Below are positions 46,218 through 57,967 of a DNA stretch of 64,000 nt, in pieces. Source of the stretch: Thermomucor indicae-seudaticae (taxonomy: Eukaryota > Mucoromycota > Mucoromycetes > Mucorales > Lichtheimiaceae); contig JSYX01000005.1 in the NCBI GenBank assembly GCA_000787465.1, positions 62,001 to 126,000 of the forward strand, given 5' to 3'. The position numbers and the translations under genes are program-made. How positions within the stretch are numbered: position 1 is the first letter of the stretch; each line of letters opens with the position of its first letter. The notes under the pieces were generated by a model, which saw only the letters and a list, made by a program, of their open reading frames with translations, had not been told where the DNA came from and did no database searches.

Positions 46218-46987
46218 TTACTGCTGCTGCTGCTGCTGCTCTTCCAGTTCTTTCTTTCGCTTCTTCTTCTTCTTTTTATGCTCACTATGACTATGACCCT
46301 CTTCATCATGTTCATGACTATGTTTTCGTTTCTTTTTCTACAAATGATCGCAACAAGTTTACCATAATCCCTTCTTCTGTTACCATCGCGCTCACTCACC
46401 TTCTTTTTGTGTTTCCGTTCACCACTCATATCATCGCCTAAAGCGCGCGCCTTCTGAGTCTCGACATTACTTAGCAGATAGCTTCCTGTCCGTTACCTTC
46501 TGTCAAGGCACCAGGATGCTGCTCAGTCGTCGACTCGCCGTCGTCCGTACCAAGGACAGAAGCATCAAACTTTTTGATATCAGTATCTTGTCTCCTGCAT
46601 AAAAGAGAGAGAGAGAATAACTCACGCCTGGTATAGGACCCGGTTTCAGCGAGTAGGCTTCTCTCAGTACATCAAGATCCAGTGGTCGAATCGGTGGTCC
46701 ATTCTCAGGTATTTGGGGATCTCGCAAGAGATTGAACAAGAAGCCATCGGGTTCAATATCATTTTTGCCTTAATTATGCCCATTCAGAACACCGACTCCT
46801 CTTTTCTAGTTGTAACTGATAGATTACCAGGCAGATCGGCGATGTACGGTTGAAGAGTCTGATCAAGCTTGGCGGCTCTGTCTGGTGGTGGGTATGGTCG
46901 CACGTATTTGTCATAGATGGGCATCAAATTGTAGTAAGTCATTAAATCATGACTTCCTAACAAACGCCGAGGATTCGGCGTCGTCAT
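46218..46987 (-). CDS. MED19: Mediator subunit 19 (Rox3 family)
   Basis: Five exons (46987-46828, 46768-46626, 46569-46497, 46437-46400, 46337-46218) close to 177 residues. The order of motifs fits fungal MED19: HDLMTYYNLMPIYDKYVRPYP, YIADLPGKNDIEPDG, NLLRDPQIPENGP, LREAYSLKPGPIPGFDAS and VLGTDDG, ending in a very basic, histidine-rich tail (KKKRKHSHEHDEEGHSHSEH) and a short Gln run. MED19 sits in the head/middle of Mediator, which links activators to RNA polymerase II, and acts in the nucleus. The final Gln run comes from a CTG/CAG microsatellite at 46219-46239 and may vary in length between strains. Confidence 0.93.
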
Positions 46988-47919
46988 TATTGTTTTTTGT
47001 TGTTGTTGTATACGTAAATGAAGTCTGACACGGTAATACGTAATGTTACTGTATCGAAACGGGAAGAGAAGGAATGGAAGAGAAGCGACAATTCACAGTC
47101 TCTTTTTGACCGCGGAATTTACACACTTTGACCACAGGTGGTGATCAATCGTCAACGACCACGCGTTCATTATTCTTTGTTGCTGCCGATCCAAATGCGC
47201 TTGAACCAACAATAAATTAGCTACTCTTAATCTACAGGAACCTACATACTTAAATAACGTTGTTAAAATTTGATTGCAGCAATCGTTATGATTCTGACGT
47301 GGATTCTGTAACGACAACCGTTGTGATTCGGACGTGAATTCTGTAATCGCATTCGTACACATCAGCTCATCTGTACTTTGCTGTGGATAGCAAGTACGAT
47401 CATGTTTGCGATGGCATCCGTCATATATTGCTTCAGTTACGTAATGGATCTGATATGATACGGTATCGTAGCGTTCTCTCTCTCTCTCTCCATGATCGGG
47501 AACCCGGAACTTCTCCGGTGGCGTGCAAGTGGCAGAATCTGTAAAACCGTTACAGAATCGTTTATTGCAACGGTGTTCCGAGGTGGTTTCATTTGTCGTC
47601 AATTGGTCATGGAATTCCCGTTATTGATGTGAAGGAAACGGCGAAATATCGTTTACATCTGTCTATCGTCTCTCTCTTTTTTTTGTTCTTGGGTAGAGTG
47701 TGCATTTAATTAATAGTTACAGCGTCAACTGTCTCTCTGATTTTTATCAGATCTGCAGATTGATGTTTTTGGTAAGTAGGAGGAATGGTTTGGGTTATCA
47801 GATTTAAGAATGTCGCGTGATAGATAATCGCAGGGTCCCAAAAGGGCCACTTGCATCGCTGGCTCCTTGCGCATGTCTCTCTTTTTCTTCGTTTTCTTTC
47901 CGTACCCACTTGTAGTATA
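46988..47919. other. intergenic region with a 35-bp tandem duplication
   Basis: Divergent region between MED19 and the MFS gene. A 169-residue ORF on the minus strand (47602-47093) has no domain and contains the 35-bp repeat pair, so I do not call it a gene. CT/GA microsatellites at 47476-47492. Confidence 0.5.
47280..47349. repeat. 35-bp tandem duplication, two diverged copies
   Basis: Copies at 47280-47314 and 47315-47349 share CAA(T/C)CGTT, GATTC(T/G)GACGTG and ATTCTGTAA in the same order; about three quarters of positions are identical. Confidence 0.75.
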
Positions 47920-49764
47920 ATGATGTACAAAGACGAAGAGCAGAAGCCTTTGCTTGCAACGACCAACACCAGCAGCAGTAGGAGGGACGGTTTTTGCTGC
48001 TCGTCCGACAGCCAACAAACTCCATGTTGCAATGAGCCCAAAGATGACTATTGCCATCTCGTTGATCAACCTTGGCAATACAAGGCAGTCGCGCTGGCGT
48101 GTGCATTGTTTCTGGCTGGTAATCAATAAGCCAATGCTTTTGGTTTTAATCGCGATAGGGTCTGATCAAGATATCATCATCAGTCGGAAGCCATTTTGCA
48201 GCTCATACATTGGGCGCCATGAAAAATACGATCAAGAAGGAATTCGGGATCAGTAATTCGCAATATGGTGTCCTTCAATCCAGTGTTTCGATTGTGAATA
48301 CGATCTTGCCCGTGCTCGGCGGCCTGTTTCTGGACGCATTCGGAACCGCAAAGGGATCGATCCTTACGACGGGACTGATCACGCTAGGCAACGTGCTCGT
48401 CGCGGCCTCTACGTCGCGTGCCCATTTACCAAGCATGATCGTCGGTCGAATCTTGTATGGTGTCGGCAGTGGTACAGTCGTCATTGTTCAGGAAACCATC
48501 CTGAGTCAGTGGTTCAAGGGCCGGAGCTTAGCGGCTGTTGTGGCCCTGATGATGACGGTCAGCCGACTTGTACGTACCCTCATCTATCTCTATCTTTTTC
48601 CTTTGATACATATAGAATAACGTAATTTATATAGGCTTCCTTCTTAGCACAAGCGACTGTGGTTCCTATCGCCAATTGGACGGGTTGGTACGGCTACGGG
48701 TTCTGGGTAAGTGATATCTCTACCACCATGACCCTATTGACAACAATCTGATCCGAGTTAGTTTTCGGCCACTCTATGCATATTTTCGCTGATTGTCAAT
48801 CTCGTTTATCTTGCTCTCCTTCGAAACGTGTCCTCATACTGTCAGCAGCAGCAGCAGCAAGTGGCTCTTGTCCAGAAACGAAAGAAATCGTTCCGGTGGT
48901 CCAATCTGCTCTACCTGCCTCATTCCTTTTGGCTTATTGCGGCCATGGAGTTTCTTCTCGGTGGTGCCTGGGGTTGTTTCTTGCATATTAACAGGCAAGT
49001 ATCGAACACTTGCATAATCCCTCGCCAAGCACTCATGGCTTTTTGCAGTGAATATGTAAAGTTTCGGTTCGGATACGATAATGCTCGAGCAGCTGCTACA
49101 GCCAGTCTGGCTCAGATCCTGCCTATTTTCCTGATGCCTATTCTTGGAGTTTGCGTTGATCGTTATGGCAAACGTACTTGGATGAGTAAGTGGCTTTGCT
49201 CGATTTACAAAAACGATTGATTAATGGAACATATTATTAGTGCTCGGAAGCGCCATGACTTTTTTCGGATCCTTGGTGTCGCTTCAGTACACTCAGCTGA
49301 CCCCAGTGATAGGCATGCTTTTGTTCAGCGTCAGTTTGGCCCTGGGGCCCGTTGGCCTCGTATCTTCCGTACCCGTCATCTTGCCCCTGTCGCTCGTGGG
49401 CACTGGCATTGGACTGATCAAGTCAGGTACCAACATTGGTGCGTCCCTTTTTGATATCGCCACGGGACTTTTACAAGATGCAGACCCGCGGCAAGGCTAT
49501 AGCAGTGTCGTCCTCTTTTTCCTCGGCGTCGGCGCTTTGGCTTGCCTTGCTGCCGTTGTATTGTGGATCCTCGACCGCACCATTTATAACTCACTGTTGG
49601 ACCAAAGTGCCAAAGAGGCCAAAGAGAAAACCGATGCCAAATCTTGGCTGGATACTTCCCAGTTTCGAGAAAAGCTTTGGGTCAATTATATTTATGCGTT
49701 TATTTACGTCTTCCTCGCTACCCTGAGCTGGATGCTCTTTTTCAGATTCGTTCTGTTTCATTAA
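47920..49764 (+). CDS. MFS transporter, MFSD1-like
   Basis: Six exons (47920-48118, 48184-48569, 48635-48706, 48762-48994, 49049-49185, 49241-49764) close to 516 residues with about 12 membrane spans. The N-terminus is cytosolic and holds a dileucine-like EEQKPLL motif at about residues 6-12, which in MFSD1 directs the protein to lysosomes or vacuoles. Family features: SHFAAHTLGAMKNTIKKEFG and SNSQYGVLQSSVSIVNTILP, GGLFLDAFG, and the second-half DRYGKR loop. A cytosolic Gln run (CAG repeat near 48844) lies in the central loop. The fourth intron begins GCAAGT and ends GCAG (48995-49048); using it restores the residues LHINSEYVKF. Human MFSD1 exports dipeptides from lysosomes; the substrate here is not known. 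GC..AG splicing makes this gene easy to truncate in automatic annotation. Confidence 0.9.
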
Positions 49765-49841
49765 GAATCTCCTGTGCATGTACTACTGCTACACAATGTC
49801 TCTTTTTATTTTTTAGCACATAAATGCTATCCTGTTTCTTT

Positions 49842-51099
49842 TTAGAACTTGAAGACCTTGTCCTGAGAGTAGCCAAGTCTAACGGTGAAAGGCAGGGAAT
49901 TAGCAGAGATTGAGCTTTAGGCATAGTAGTAAAAAAGAAACTTACTCTTTCAAGATACCGCTCAGTTCACCTTGGGACTTATCCTTAGCCTTTGGGCCAG
50001 CCAGTGAAGCCAACATTGGGTCAGGACCGCAGACAAACACCTTGAGGCTCTCGGTCTCAGGGCCAGGCAGGTATTTCTTAACCGCGTCGGCCGTCACGAA
50101 ACCTTGGAGACCTTGCCAGTCCTTGGGAGGACGGTCCAGGGCGTAAACGACCTTGAACCGGTCAGGATAAGCCTTGGCATAGCCATCCAATTCGTCCTTC
50201 AAAAGGATGTCCTCTTCGGTTTGGTTGGCAAAGATCAAGGTAATCTTGGTCTTGTCGTCGCCCGACTTGGGATCAAACACTTTGCGAATGATTTGAAGCA
50301 TGGGCGTGATACCGGTGCCACCGGCAATCATGCCGACGTTGTCGACACGGCCTTCGGCCCAGTTGTACTTGGGAATAGGTCCCTTGATGTCCAGCGTGTC
50401 GCCAATCTTGAGGTTGGCAATATGCTTGCTCATTTTGCCTTCGGGGTACGTCTTGATGATAAAGTCAACATAGCCCTTGGCCTGAATAATAAACAAAGTG
50501 AGTATATAATTGACCTTCCTTCCTTCTTTCGTTCGTTCGACTTGTACATACATCATCAGGAGAAGTAGGCGTATAGGGACGAATAACATAACCAGGGGTA
50601 CCATCTTTCTTGGTAATAGGATAGCGCGTAATCACGCAGGATGCGACGGGTAAACCAGCAACGTGGTTTTCCGAAGGCAGTGCAAACCGGTACAAGCTCG
50701 TGTTATGATTAATAGGCTCTACTTTTTGCAACTTTATTTACAGCACGTTAGTCTTTTCATGAAAGTTTCCTACTACTGGAAGTCGTACCTTGAAAGGCTT
50801 GAACTCGTTAGGGTCAAAGGCAGGTTCAGCAGGCTTTTGGCTGACCGTAGCTGTGTTTTGGTTGTAGTAAATACCACCCGCTACACCGAGACCAGCAAGA
50901 GCAGCAAGCAAAAGACCATTACCGCCGCCGCTGCTCTTGGCTTTCGCTTGCGAAGCAAACGAACGCGCCTTTTAATCACGCGATTAGCGACAACAAATCC
51001 AAAAAGGGGCACTACCGAATATTCCACCTGAGTGTTGCGGATATGCGCCTTGGTGGCGGTACGAAGCGAGCCAGCTAATGCAGTCGTTGCAAATCGCAT
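49842..51099 (-). CDS. MCR1: mitochondrial NADH-cytochrome b5 reductase
   Basis: Five exons (51099-51028, 50968-50789, 50731-50552, 50481-49946, 49878-49842) close to 334 residues. The N-terminus is a mitochondrial presequence rich in Arg, Ala and Ser (MRFATTALAGSLRTATKAHI) followed by a span (GLLLAALAGLGVAGGIYY) that anchors the enzyme in the mitochondrial membrane. FAD-binding RPYTPTSPDD, then GKMSKHIANLKIGD, NADH-binding GGTGITPMLQII and CGPDPM are all present, and the end is the usual KVFKF. It passes electrons from NADH via FAD to cytochrome b5 or small acceptors. Intact and typical. Confidence 0.96.
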
Positions 51100-53348
51100 T
51101 CTGTCGTCGTTGTTGTTGTCGTAAAACGAGCAAGGCAAAAAAGACGCAACTCAGGCCCTGAAATTCGTTCGGCCCGAAAATGGTGCGAAGCTTGCTTAGA
51201 GCCCGATTACTAATAGAGGGCAAACATGACACCATGCTACGTCACGTCTGTAACTATAAAGAAGCCTTTCGATGCCTAGGTTCAAATGAAGAAATGCCGC
51301 GTATTTGATGTCGAAGGCACTCAGTTTCTCTGGAACTCGCTTTCTGTAGAAACAAATTCATGAAAAACCTGTACATTCCAAAGCAAGGGTCTGATAGACA
51401 GACGTATACAATAAGGAATGGACAACGTTCAGTTTTGCGATCTTAATTGCCACCTTTCTCCATACAATATTTGCGCCGCAAATGTTCTACACCCCACGCA
51501 GAAAACCTGAATAGAAGCATCATATTACAAAAGCGATACCTCTACAAGGTAGCTTTTGATAAAGCAGAAAGCTTGTAAGTAAAGCTAGGTTGTCAACCGT
51601 ATCTTGATGGCCTTCCGGCGCTGATAACCCAGGGGCCGAACAACAAAACGTCTGCTATTTATCGAACTGTTGGCATATTGTTGCATGTGATTTTGCTGTA
51701 TCAAGATGTGTTATGGACCGCCAGTCCTGTATTTCGACGCATTACACATAAAGCCCGGTTTTTAACCTACTAATTTTCCACTGACGAGCGGTCAGTTGGC
51801 CGACTGACTTCTGCTGGCTAGTTGTGTTAGTCGGCTACGTAACTTACCGCTAGTCAGTAGGAAACTAGTGGCTAAAAACGGGGCTTTATGTGTAGTGGAC
51901 CTGGGCCATCCGTTTCCAAGTTTTCGGTAACGCAAAAGACATGATTGGATGCTGGGTTCTAGGAACGCCGAGGTACGTGGAGCAAATGCTGAAACTCTTC
52001 AGAATCGGTCAAAGGTTCTCTGTGCACGGTCTTTTTTTTCTGTGCAGCAAGTGTGGCACTAGGGGTGAAGATCTTTGCTTCTGTAACATGAGCGCAAGTT
52101 ATTCCTGTTGTTGTAAAACAATAGCGTGATCGACAGGGGCCCCCTTTATTTCATACAAAAAGATGAGCACGGCTGGTTCTTCTGTCAATCCATGAACCAG
52201 GGTAATCGCGCAGATACGGATAAACAAAATGCCATCCATCTGGGTTTTACAATATACACGTCAGGAGACGATATTCTTTTTGAGGTTTCGAGAATCCGAG
52301 GCAGGACGGAAGAATCCCTGTGATACAAAAAACCAAACTGACGGAGGGGGGTTGATCAGATTACCGTGACAAAATTCCATGGTGACAAGGCAGTCAAAGG
52401 TGCTACAAGTATATCAGATAACAACAACGTGAAACCCGGAGTGCTGAAACGGGTTACCCACGGAGTGGGGCGAAGCATCTTTTTTGACGTTGCCATGATC
52501 GCAGCGTGTTAGAGCTGTATGAAATTGAAACGCCGCAATGAAACGGATCCATATTCCTGGGTCCCCATATTGCTTCTTTACCAAATATGAAAGATTAAGG
52601 GAGAAAAGCACTTTAGGTTGTTGATAAGGCATCCCTAACAAAAAGAAGAGGAAAAGCAAAGCATAGAGAGAGAGCGATAAATTAAGGGAGGAACGCATAT
52701 GCATTCTGAAAAGGCTGTCCGTTCTAACAGAAACAGAAAGGGCAAGTAAAAAAACTCAGGTCAAACCATATTTTTTTAATTAATCCAAGACATGACATGA
52801 AAAAGGAATCCAATAATGACAAGATGACAAAGAAATATTCGCTCCGCACGTCATTGGAACAAAAAAGGGCGGGAAGTAGGAGTGTGTTTCCGAACGAGTG
52901 GGTTCGGTTGCTGAATGGGGAATCAATTGCCCTTTCAGAGGGTTAAGTTTAGGAGCTTTCTACTAAAGACACCTAGTGCTCTCCTCCTCTTATAGATTTG
53001 AGTGGGGCGTCAGAGACAAATGCTTGGCCGTGGGCTGGAAGAAAGTAGAAGAGGGGAAGCAGAAAGATTAAACGTTCGCGACAAAATTGTTTGCAACCCA
53101 AGAATTCGGGAAGAGGGAGAGGCAATCTTGGAACAGAAAAAAAAATCTCTTCGATCATTCGACAAGACAGCTACCGGGTGTTCGTGCGCGTGCTAAGGCG
53201 TGGGTTGGTTTGCAAAAAATAGAAGCATAGGTAATGCTGTGTCTCTTTTTTCTTTTCTTCTTTACTCTCTCTCTTTCTTTTTTACTTTTTTCTCTATCTT
53301 TCTTTTGTTGTATGACTTGACCCGTCTCTTCTTAAGTGATCGTGCGAC
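51100..53348. other. 2.2-kb gene-poor region containing a MITE
   Basis: No coding sequence that I can support. Holds the MITE at 51745-51892, short A/T-rich tracts and, towards the velvet gene, long pyrimidine tracts typical of its leader. Confidence 0.55.
51745..51892. mobile_element. 148-bp MITE with long terminal inverted repeats, TA target site
   Basis: The ends are inverted repeats of about 47 bp: the left begins CACATAAAGCCCGGTTTTTA and the right, read in reverse, CACATAAAGCCCCGTTTTTA, both continuing through CTA(A/G)T.TTCC and ACTGAC.AGCGG. Each end is flanked by TA (51743-51744, 51893-51894), the target-site duplication of Tc1/mariner elements. The centre has a further palindrome (GTCAGTTGGCCGACTGAC). 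No coding capacity, so it must be mobilised by a transposase elsewhere. Confidence 0.85.
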
Positions 53349-54944
53349 ATGTCGACTTCATTGCACCAGCCGCAATCTAACATGGCAGATCGAGCGAGTA
53401 GAAAGTTCGTCTTTTATTTACTGCAAATGGATAATAAATGGACGCTTTTTATCGACTCATAAAAAAAGTATACCGCAGCTCATTGTACGCCAGCAGCCAC
53501 GCAAGGCACGACTATGCAGCTTCAAAGAAAAAGGTGTGCATCTTTTTTTTTTTTTTTGCTATTATGTCAATTGCTTTGCAAACCTAAACATTCCTTTTAG
53601 TCGATCGCCGTCCCGTTGATCCGCCTCCCATTGTCCAGCTGATATATCCCGATCAGCACGAGTAAGTCTCCCAGCCTTGAGCATAACAAAGATGCCCTAT
53701 GAGACGAATTCAGATGAATTTTTGTTTGATAGCCAAAGCTATCTCTATGATCCTTATTATTTCCTTTATGCAACACTCGCTACCGAAAATGGGGAAGATC
53801 TACATTTCTCCAATGGTACACGGACAACTGTCGGTTCGGTTGTGCAGTCGCTACACAAGCTCAAGGATATTGACAACCGAGGTTGGACAACCCTATCCGT
53901 AATATAAACAACCTGGGCTCTGATCATTCCTCTTTATTAGATGGAGGGTTCTTTATCTTTTCAGATATTAGCGTACGACATGAAGGTCTTTTTAAGCTCA
54001 AGTTTACACTCTTTAAAATTGTAGAGTATGGATTACTTTTCCAGGGGATATTGTACGCTTTTACTCAGCCATACATTTTAGTTCTCATGTTCATCGTCTA
54101 TGTTCGGTCCTTTCCGAGACCTTCCAGGTGTATTCGCCCAAAAGTAAGTCTCATGCTTGCATTCTCCAGCACTGCTTGGATTAACGTCATCATCCGGCAG
54201 CTTTCCCAGGCATGTCAGGTAACGTCTTGTGATTAATTCAACAATTATTATGGACGCTTGTGATGGTAACCCGCATACATCCCCCCTCATTAGAATCCAC
54301 ATTTCTGACCAGGTGCTTCTCGGATCAAGGTGTTCGTATCCGCATAAGGAAGGAAATGCGATCTTCTACAACAGGGTGAGTCATTATCTGGTATGCTGCC
54401 CCTTTTATGGTAATATGACCTCATCTCGTTTAGGAAAAAACGACGACGAACGACCGATGATGATAATACTTCTCGAAATACCAACGACGCATGTAATGGC
54501 AATATCTTAGCAACAAATGCCAATACCATGTCACCACTCGGTTTACTTTCACCCATCGTCGCGGATCGGTCTCCTCCTCCTTTGCTATATGCTACTTCAG
54601 CATCAGCAGGAGGCCCTGTTTCAGCAGCATCGGGACCTTCAATCATGTCCATGCGCAATCTTCTTGTAGAAGACAGTCAACCATCGCCTCAACCACCTCC
54701 CGAAGATCCATCCGTGCCTTTTTCTCGCCGACTCCCGCCTCTCGTTTCAACGACAACTACCTGTCCAAGTCGATCGCTGCCACCACCACCTACTCCCGAT
54801 GATACTCACTCGATTATGACGCCGCCACAATACTACACTCAGTTTGCTCCAAGCCTTGCACCACGACGCAGTAGCAGTAGCGAATACCAGGGCTCCTCAC
54901 GGGCATCCCCTATGGATCATCCACTGCTTCGAAGACCGTCATAA
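53349..54944 (+). CDS. velvet-domain regulator (VelB/VosA family)
   Basis: Nine exons (53349-53404, 53469-53533, 53601-53661, 53682-53881, 53941-54052, 54082-54143, 54201-54218, 54294-54375, 54434-54944) close to 388 residues. The velvet domain is unmistakable: VRQQPRKARLCSFKEK, RRPVDPPPIVQLIYPD, YFLYATLA, VVQSLHKLKDIDN, GGFFIFSDISVRHEGLFKLKF, FQVYSPKTFPGMS and FSDQGVRIRIRKEMR. It is an NF-kB-like DNA-binding and dimerisation fold that controls sporulation, development and secondary metabolism in fungi. A basic KKRRRTTDD patch after it may be a nuclear signal; the C-terminal third is Pro/Ser-rich and disordered. Exon 7 is only 18 nt and codes the conserved FPGMS motif. The first exon and start are the least certain part. 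Confidence 0.92.
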
Positions 54945-55416
54945 TTTTAATTACCCCTCGGCCGGTGACGAGGGGACCCAAAAAAGCTCGAATTCTATAC
55001 ATTGTTTTGCAATTACTTTACACTTCAACATGCCTTTCATAAGAACAAAAGAGAGAGAAAGGAGAGGAAAGAAGAGAGAGATGGAGCAAACAAAAAGCAA
55101 AAAAATTATATATAGCACAGGTACACATAGAGAAGAATGATTTATTATGAATGGGTTTTTTTTCCTTTGGCTATCTAAATACAACAGCATATCTAATGGT
55201 ATTTTATTTCAAACAAGACAGTATTTGATTGATAACTTTTGATAGATGTAGGATGATGTATATAAATCGATTCAGGCGTTCCCCAGGGCTCATTGTCTTG
55301 CTTCTGTGCTGTTCTGTCGAATGCAATTCACATTCCGCATTTCTTTTTTTTCTTTTTTCTCGGGGTCCTTTCCTTTTGCTCCTAAAAAGAAAAGCCGCAA
55401 CACGAAAAAGGCAAAG
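54945..55416. other. intergenic region upstream of the MADS gene
   Basis: About 470 bp with a (GA)n-rich tract near 55048-55080 and a pyrimidine tract near 55340. No ORF of note. Confidence 0.5.
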
Positions 55417-56520
55417 ATGGATATAAACTTGGCAGCTGTAGCAAGTGGAGGAGGTAGTGGAGATGCCCCACCACCACCGAATAATCCTAATGGCAAAGGC
55501 AAGGCGGTGGCTATGCCAGACCAAGATCAGGATCCTGGTTCAGGTGATGATTCCGAAACCGAGAAACCATCGAAACGTTCAGGTCGACGCAAGATCAAGA
55601 TTGAGTACATTGAAGACAAGAACCGTCGACACATTACCTTTTCGAAACGCAAGGCCGGCATCATGAAAAAGGTAAAAGGCCCACATTGCAATGACTTTAG
55701 GGAGACGCGTCATCTGACTTTTTCTGTATAGGCTTACGAATTAAGTACCTTGACAGGTACCCAAGTGTTACTGCTCGTTGTTTCTGAAACAGGCCTCGTG
55801 TATACCTTTACAACCGTCAAACTGCAACCCATCGTTACCAAACCTGAGGGAAAAAACCTTATCCAAGCTTGCTTGAACGCGCCCGATCCTGTCCCTACAG
55901 GTGAACCCTCGTCTTCTTCCTCTCCTGTAAGTGTTTTACTTTCTGTTCTATATAGACCTGTGCTTCTCTAAACGATTGGTTTATTAGGCGGCGCCACAGT
56001 ATCGCAGATCACCCAGTGTGGACCAGACCAAAGACGAGAAAAAGGTATAGACATCACCCAAAGTAAAAAGTCATCTGACAACCTGTATGCTCATCGTTTT
56101 TTACAGCCTGAACAACCGCAACAACAACAACAAACACCTTATCCACTTCCTCATCAGCCACCTTTCGGTGGTAGCTGGAGCGGACATCATCCGAGTTACA
56201 TGACGCCTGCTGCTGCGGCTGCCGCAGCTGCCGCCGCCGCCGCCGCCACCACGGCTCACCCATACTCTCAACCACAACAGCAACAGCAACAAGCAGCTGC
56301 CCCTCCTCCGCCTCCACCTCAGTCGCAACCCCCATCCACGTCGTATGCGCCAATACCCCCATACTATGGCAGCCAGCAACAGCATCCATCAGGGTATATG
56401 CAACAGCCTGGTTACTGGGGCACTTCTCGAGGTCCTCTCCCGAGACAAGATCCTCGATCCTCCCCTTCTTCGTCAACGGATAACAAACTTAAAACGGAAG
56501 ATGGTGAAAATAAGCCATGA
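55417..56520 (+). CDS. MCM1: SRF-type (type I) MADS-box transcription factor, Mcm1-like
   Basis: Four exons (55417-55671, 55732-55926, 55988-56044, 56107-56520) close to 306 residues. After an acidic N-terminus, residues about 56-115 form the MADS box: GRRKIKIEYIEDKNRRHITF, SKRKAGIMKK (intron), AYELSTLTGTQVLLLVVSET, GLVYTFTT, then KLQPIVTKPEGKNLI, all near-identical to Mcm1/SRF. It binds CArG-like sites and works with partner factors in mating, cell cycle and metabolism genes. The C-terminal half is disordered: Gln runs, 14 or so Ala in a row (GCN repeat near 56208-56250), and polyproline. The trinucleotide runs are likely length-variable. Assignment to the family is firm; orthology to one named gene is by similarity only. 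Confidence 0.93.
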
Positions 56521-57967
56521 TCGTTCTCTATTTCCGCCCGCAATATATATATGATATTTCTTTCTGCTTTTATGGTTGAAACCTGGCCTGCCCTTATCGA
56601 TAGTTTTGTTGCGTAAAAAAATATGCGGCCAAAGTGATAAATGACACATGTTTGAAAAAGGCATTACATAAAGATGACGTTTTGCAGTAGGTCATGTAGA
56701 AAAAGAATGGTTTCAGTGGTGTGGGTGAGGGTTGACGGTCCAAAGGCGGGTTAGCACGTTGGTCGGGTTCTTGTTCGACGCAGTATGAGGCAATGGTTCT
56801 GCGCCCATGCAAGCGTCCATGGTGGACATAGCACCATTACCGTCAATAGCGCTGGAAGAATAACCAGAAGCACAACTTAAGGCTGAAAAGTGCAGGTCAA
56901 ATCGTGGGTCAACCTTATCCAGGCGATCCATATCGAACTGTGGCATTTTGTGGCAGAACGCTCATCTCGATCCGCGTGAATGGCATCTTCCAGCTGACGG
57001 AGTTCACCTCGGTCAGTCTGACCCAAGCGCTCAGCTCGGTTGCATTCATTCAATTTCGCATGGGGCTCATCGAAGTATGTAACAGTCTTCGTAACAGGCT
57101 TATACCGTTCAGCGTGAGTCAGGAAGACCGTTCTCAATTACAAGAAACTCAGCTGGGTCAGCCTGACCCAAGCGCTGTTCTCTGTAATACTGGCTGCAAT
57201 TTGCATGGGCCACACGGAGCTATATGCCATTCTGTGCAGAACGCTTATCTCTGTTTTTCGTTTCAAAGTAAGCCGATATCTTTCTGCAAAGTATCAGACT
57301 TTAACGGCCAACAATAAAGGAAATTGCATTACAGCGTTGAATTCAAACCAAAGTTCTCAGCTATACGTTATGTGAAAATGGTAGACAAAGGAGACCTGTT
57401 GTTGTTCTTTCCAGATAGGCTCACGCCTGCTGCGGAACTTTACAAGGACACCGTTACGTCCATGCATTTGTCTGGCCTTGCTATTCTCTCAGGCTCTCTC
57501 TCTCTCTTGGCGTTGGATAGCGGAACGCTTTAGCAGAAACGAGATAACTGAACGAACCAAAAGCAAAACTAAGGATTAGGCGCTTTGTTCACATTTACCC
57601 AAAAGTATTTCAATGAACGACTCTTCTGTACCGCTTTGGGCCAACAATCCTTTGCATGGATCACATAAAAAAGAATTGCCATCGTCAATGTGGAGGGGCG
57701 CTGCGAGATATACCGAATGCCAAAATAAGAAGAAGGCTGCAAGCCCGCAATCAACAAGCTCAAACACTCACAAGCAACGACTGACGTTGCCAGATGGGCC
57801 TTTTCAAGAACATTTATATGAAGTGTTTATTTCTAGCGCCCTACAGAAGAAATATATAGGACACACCGAACATGAGGCATTAGGTGAATATACTCGTTCA
57901 GAGTGGATGCTAAAAAGTTTGATTAACAGAGAGGGGCCCTTGACCTACTACTTTTGTGATGGTAAAA
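56521..57967. other. intergenic region with duplicated segments
   Basis: Between convergent MADS and septin genes. It carries a repeated 21-bp core and neighbouring sequence (57011 and 57156, listed separately). An ORF at 57613-58035 (plus) overlaps the septin 3' end on the other strand and has no domain; I do not call it. Confidence 0.45.
57011..57209. repeat. diverged direct repeat around GGTCAG(T/C)CTGACCCAAGCGCT
   Basis: Copies start at 57011 and 57156; the palindromic core GGTCAG(T/C)CTGACC is followed about 20 bp later by CAATTT(C)GCATGGG in both. A related motif, GCAGAACGCT(C/T)ATCTC, occurs at about 56953 and 57237. This suggests an old local duplication. Confidence 0.6.

Noticed and set aside
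47093..47602. 169-residue minus-strand ORF
   Set aside because: No domain, contains a 35-bp tandem duplication and a GA microsatellite, and lies in a divergent promoter region.
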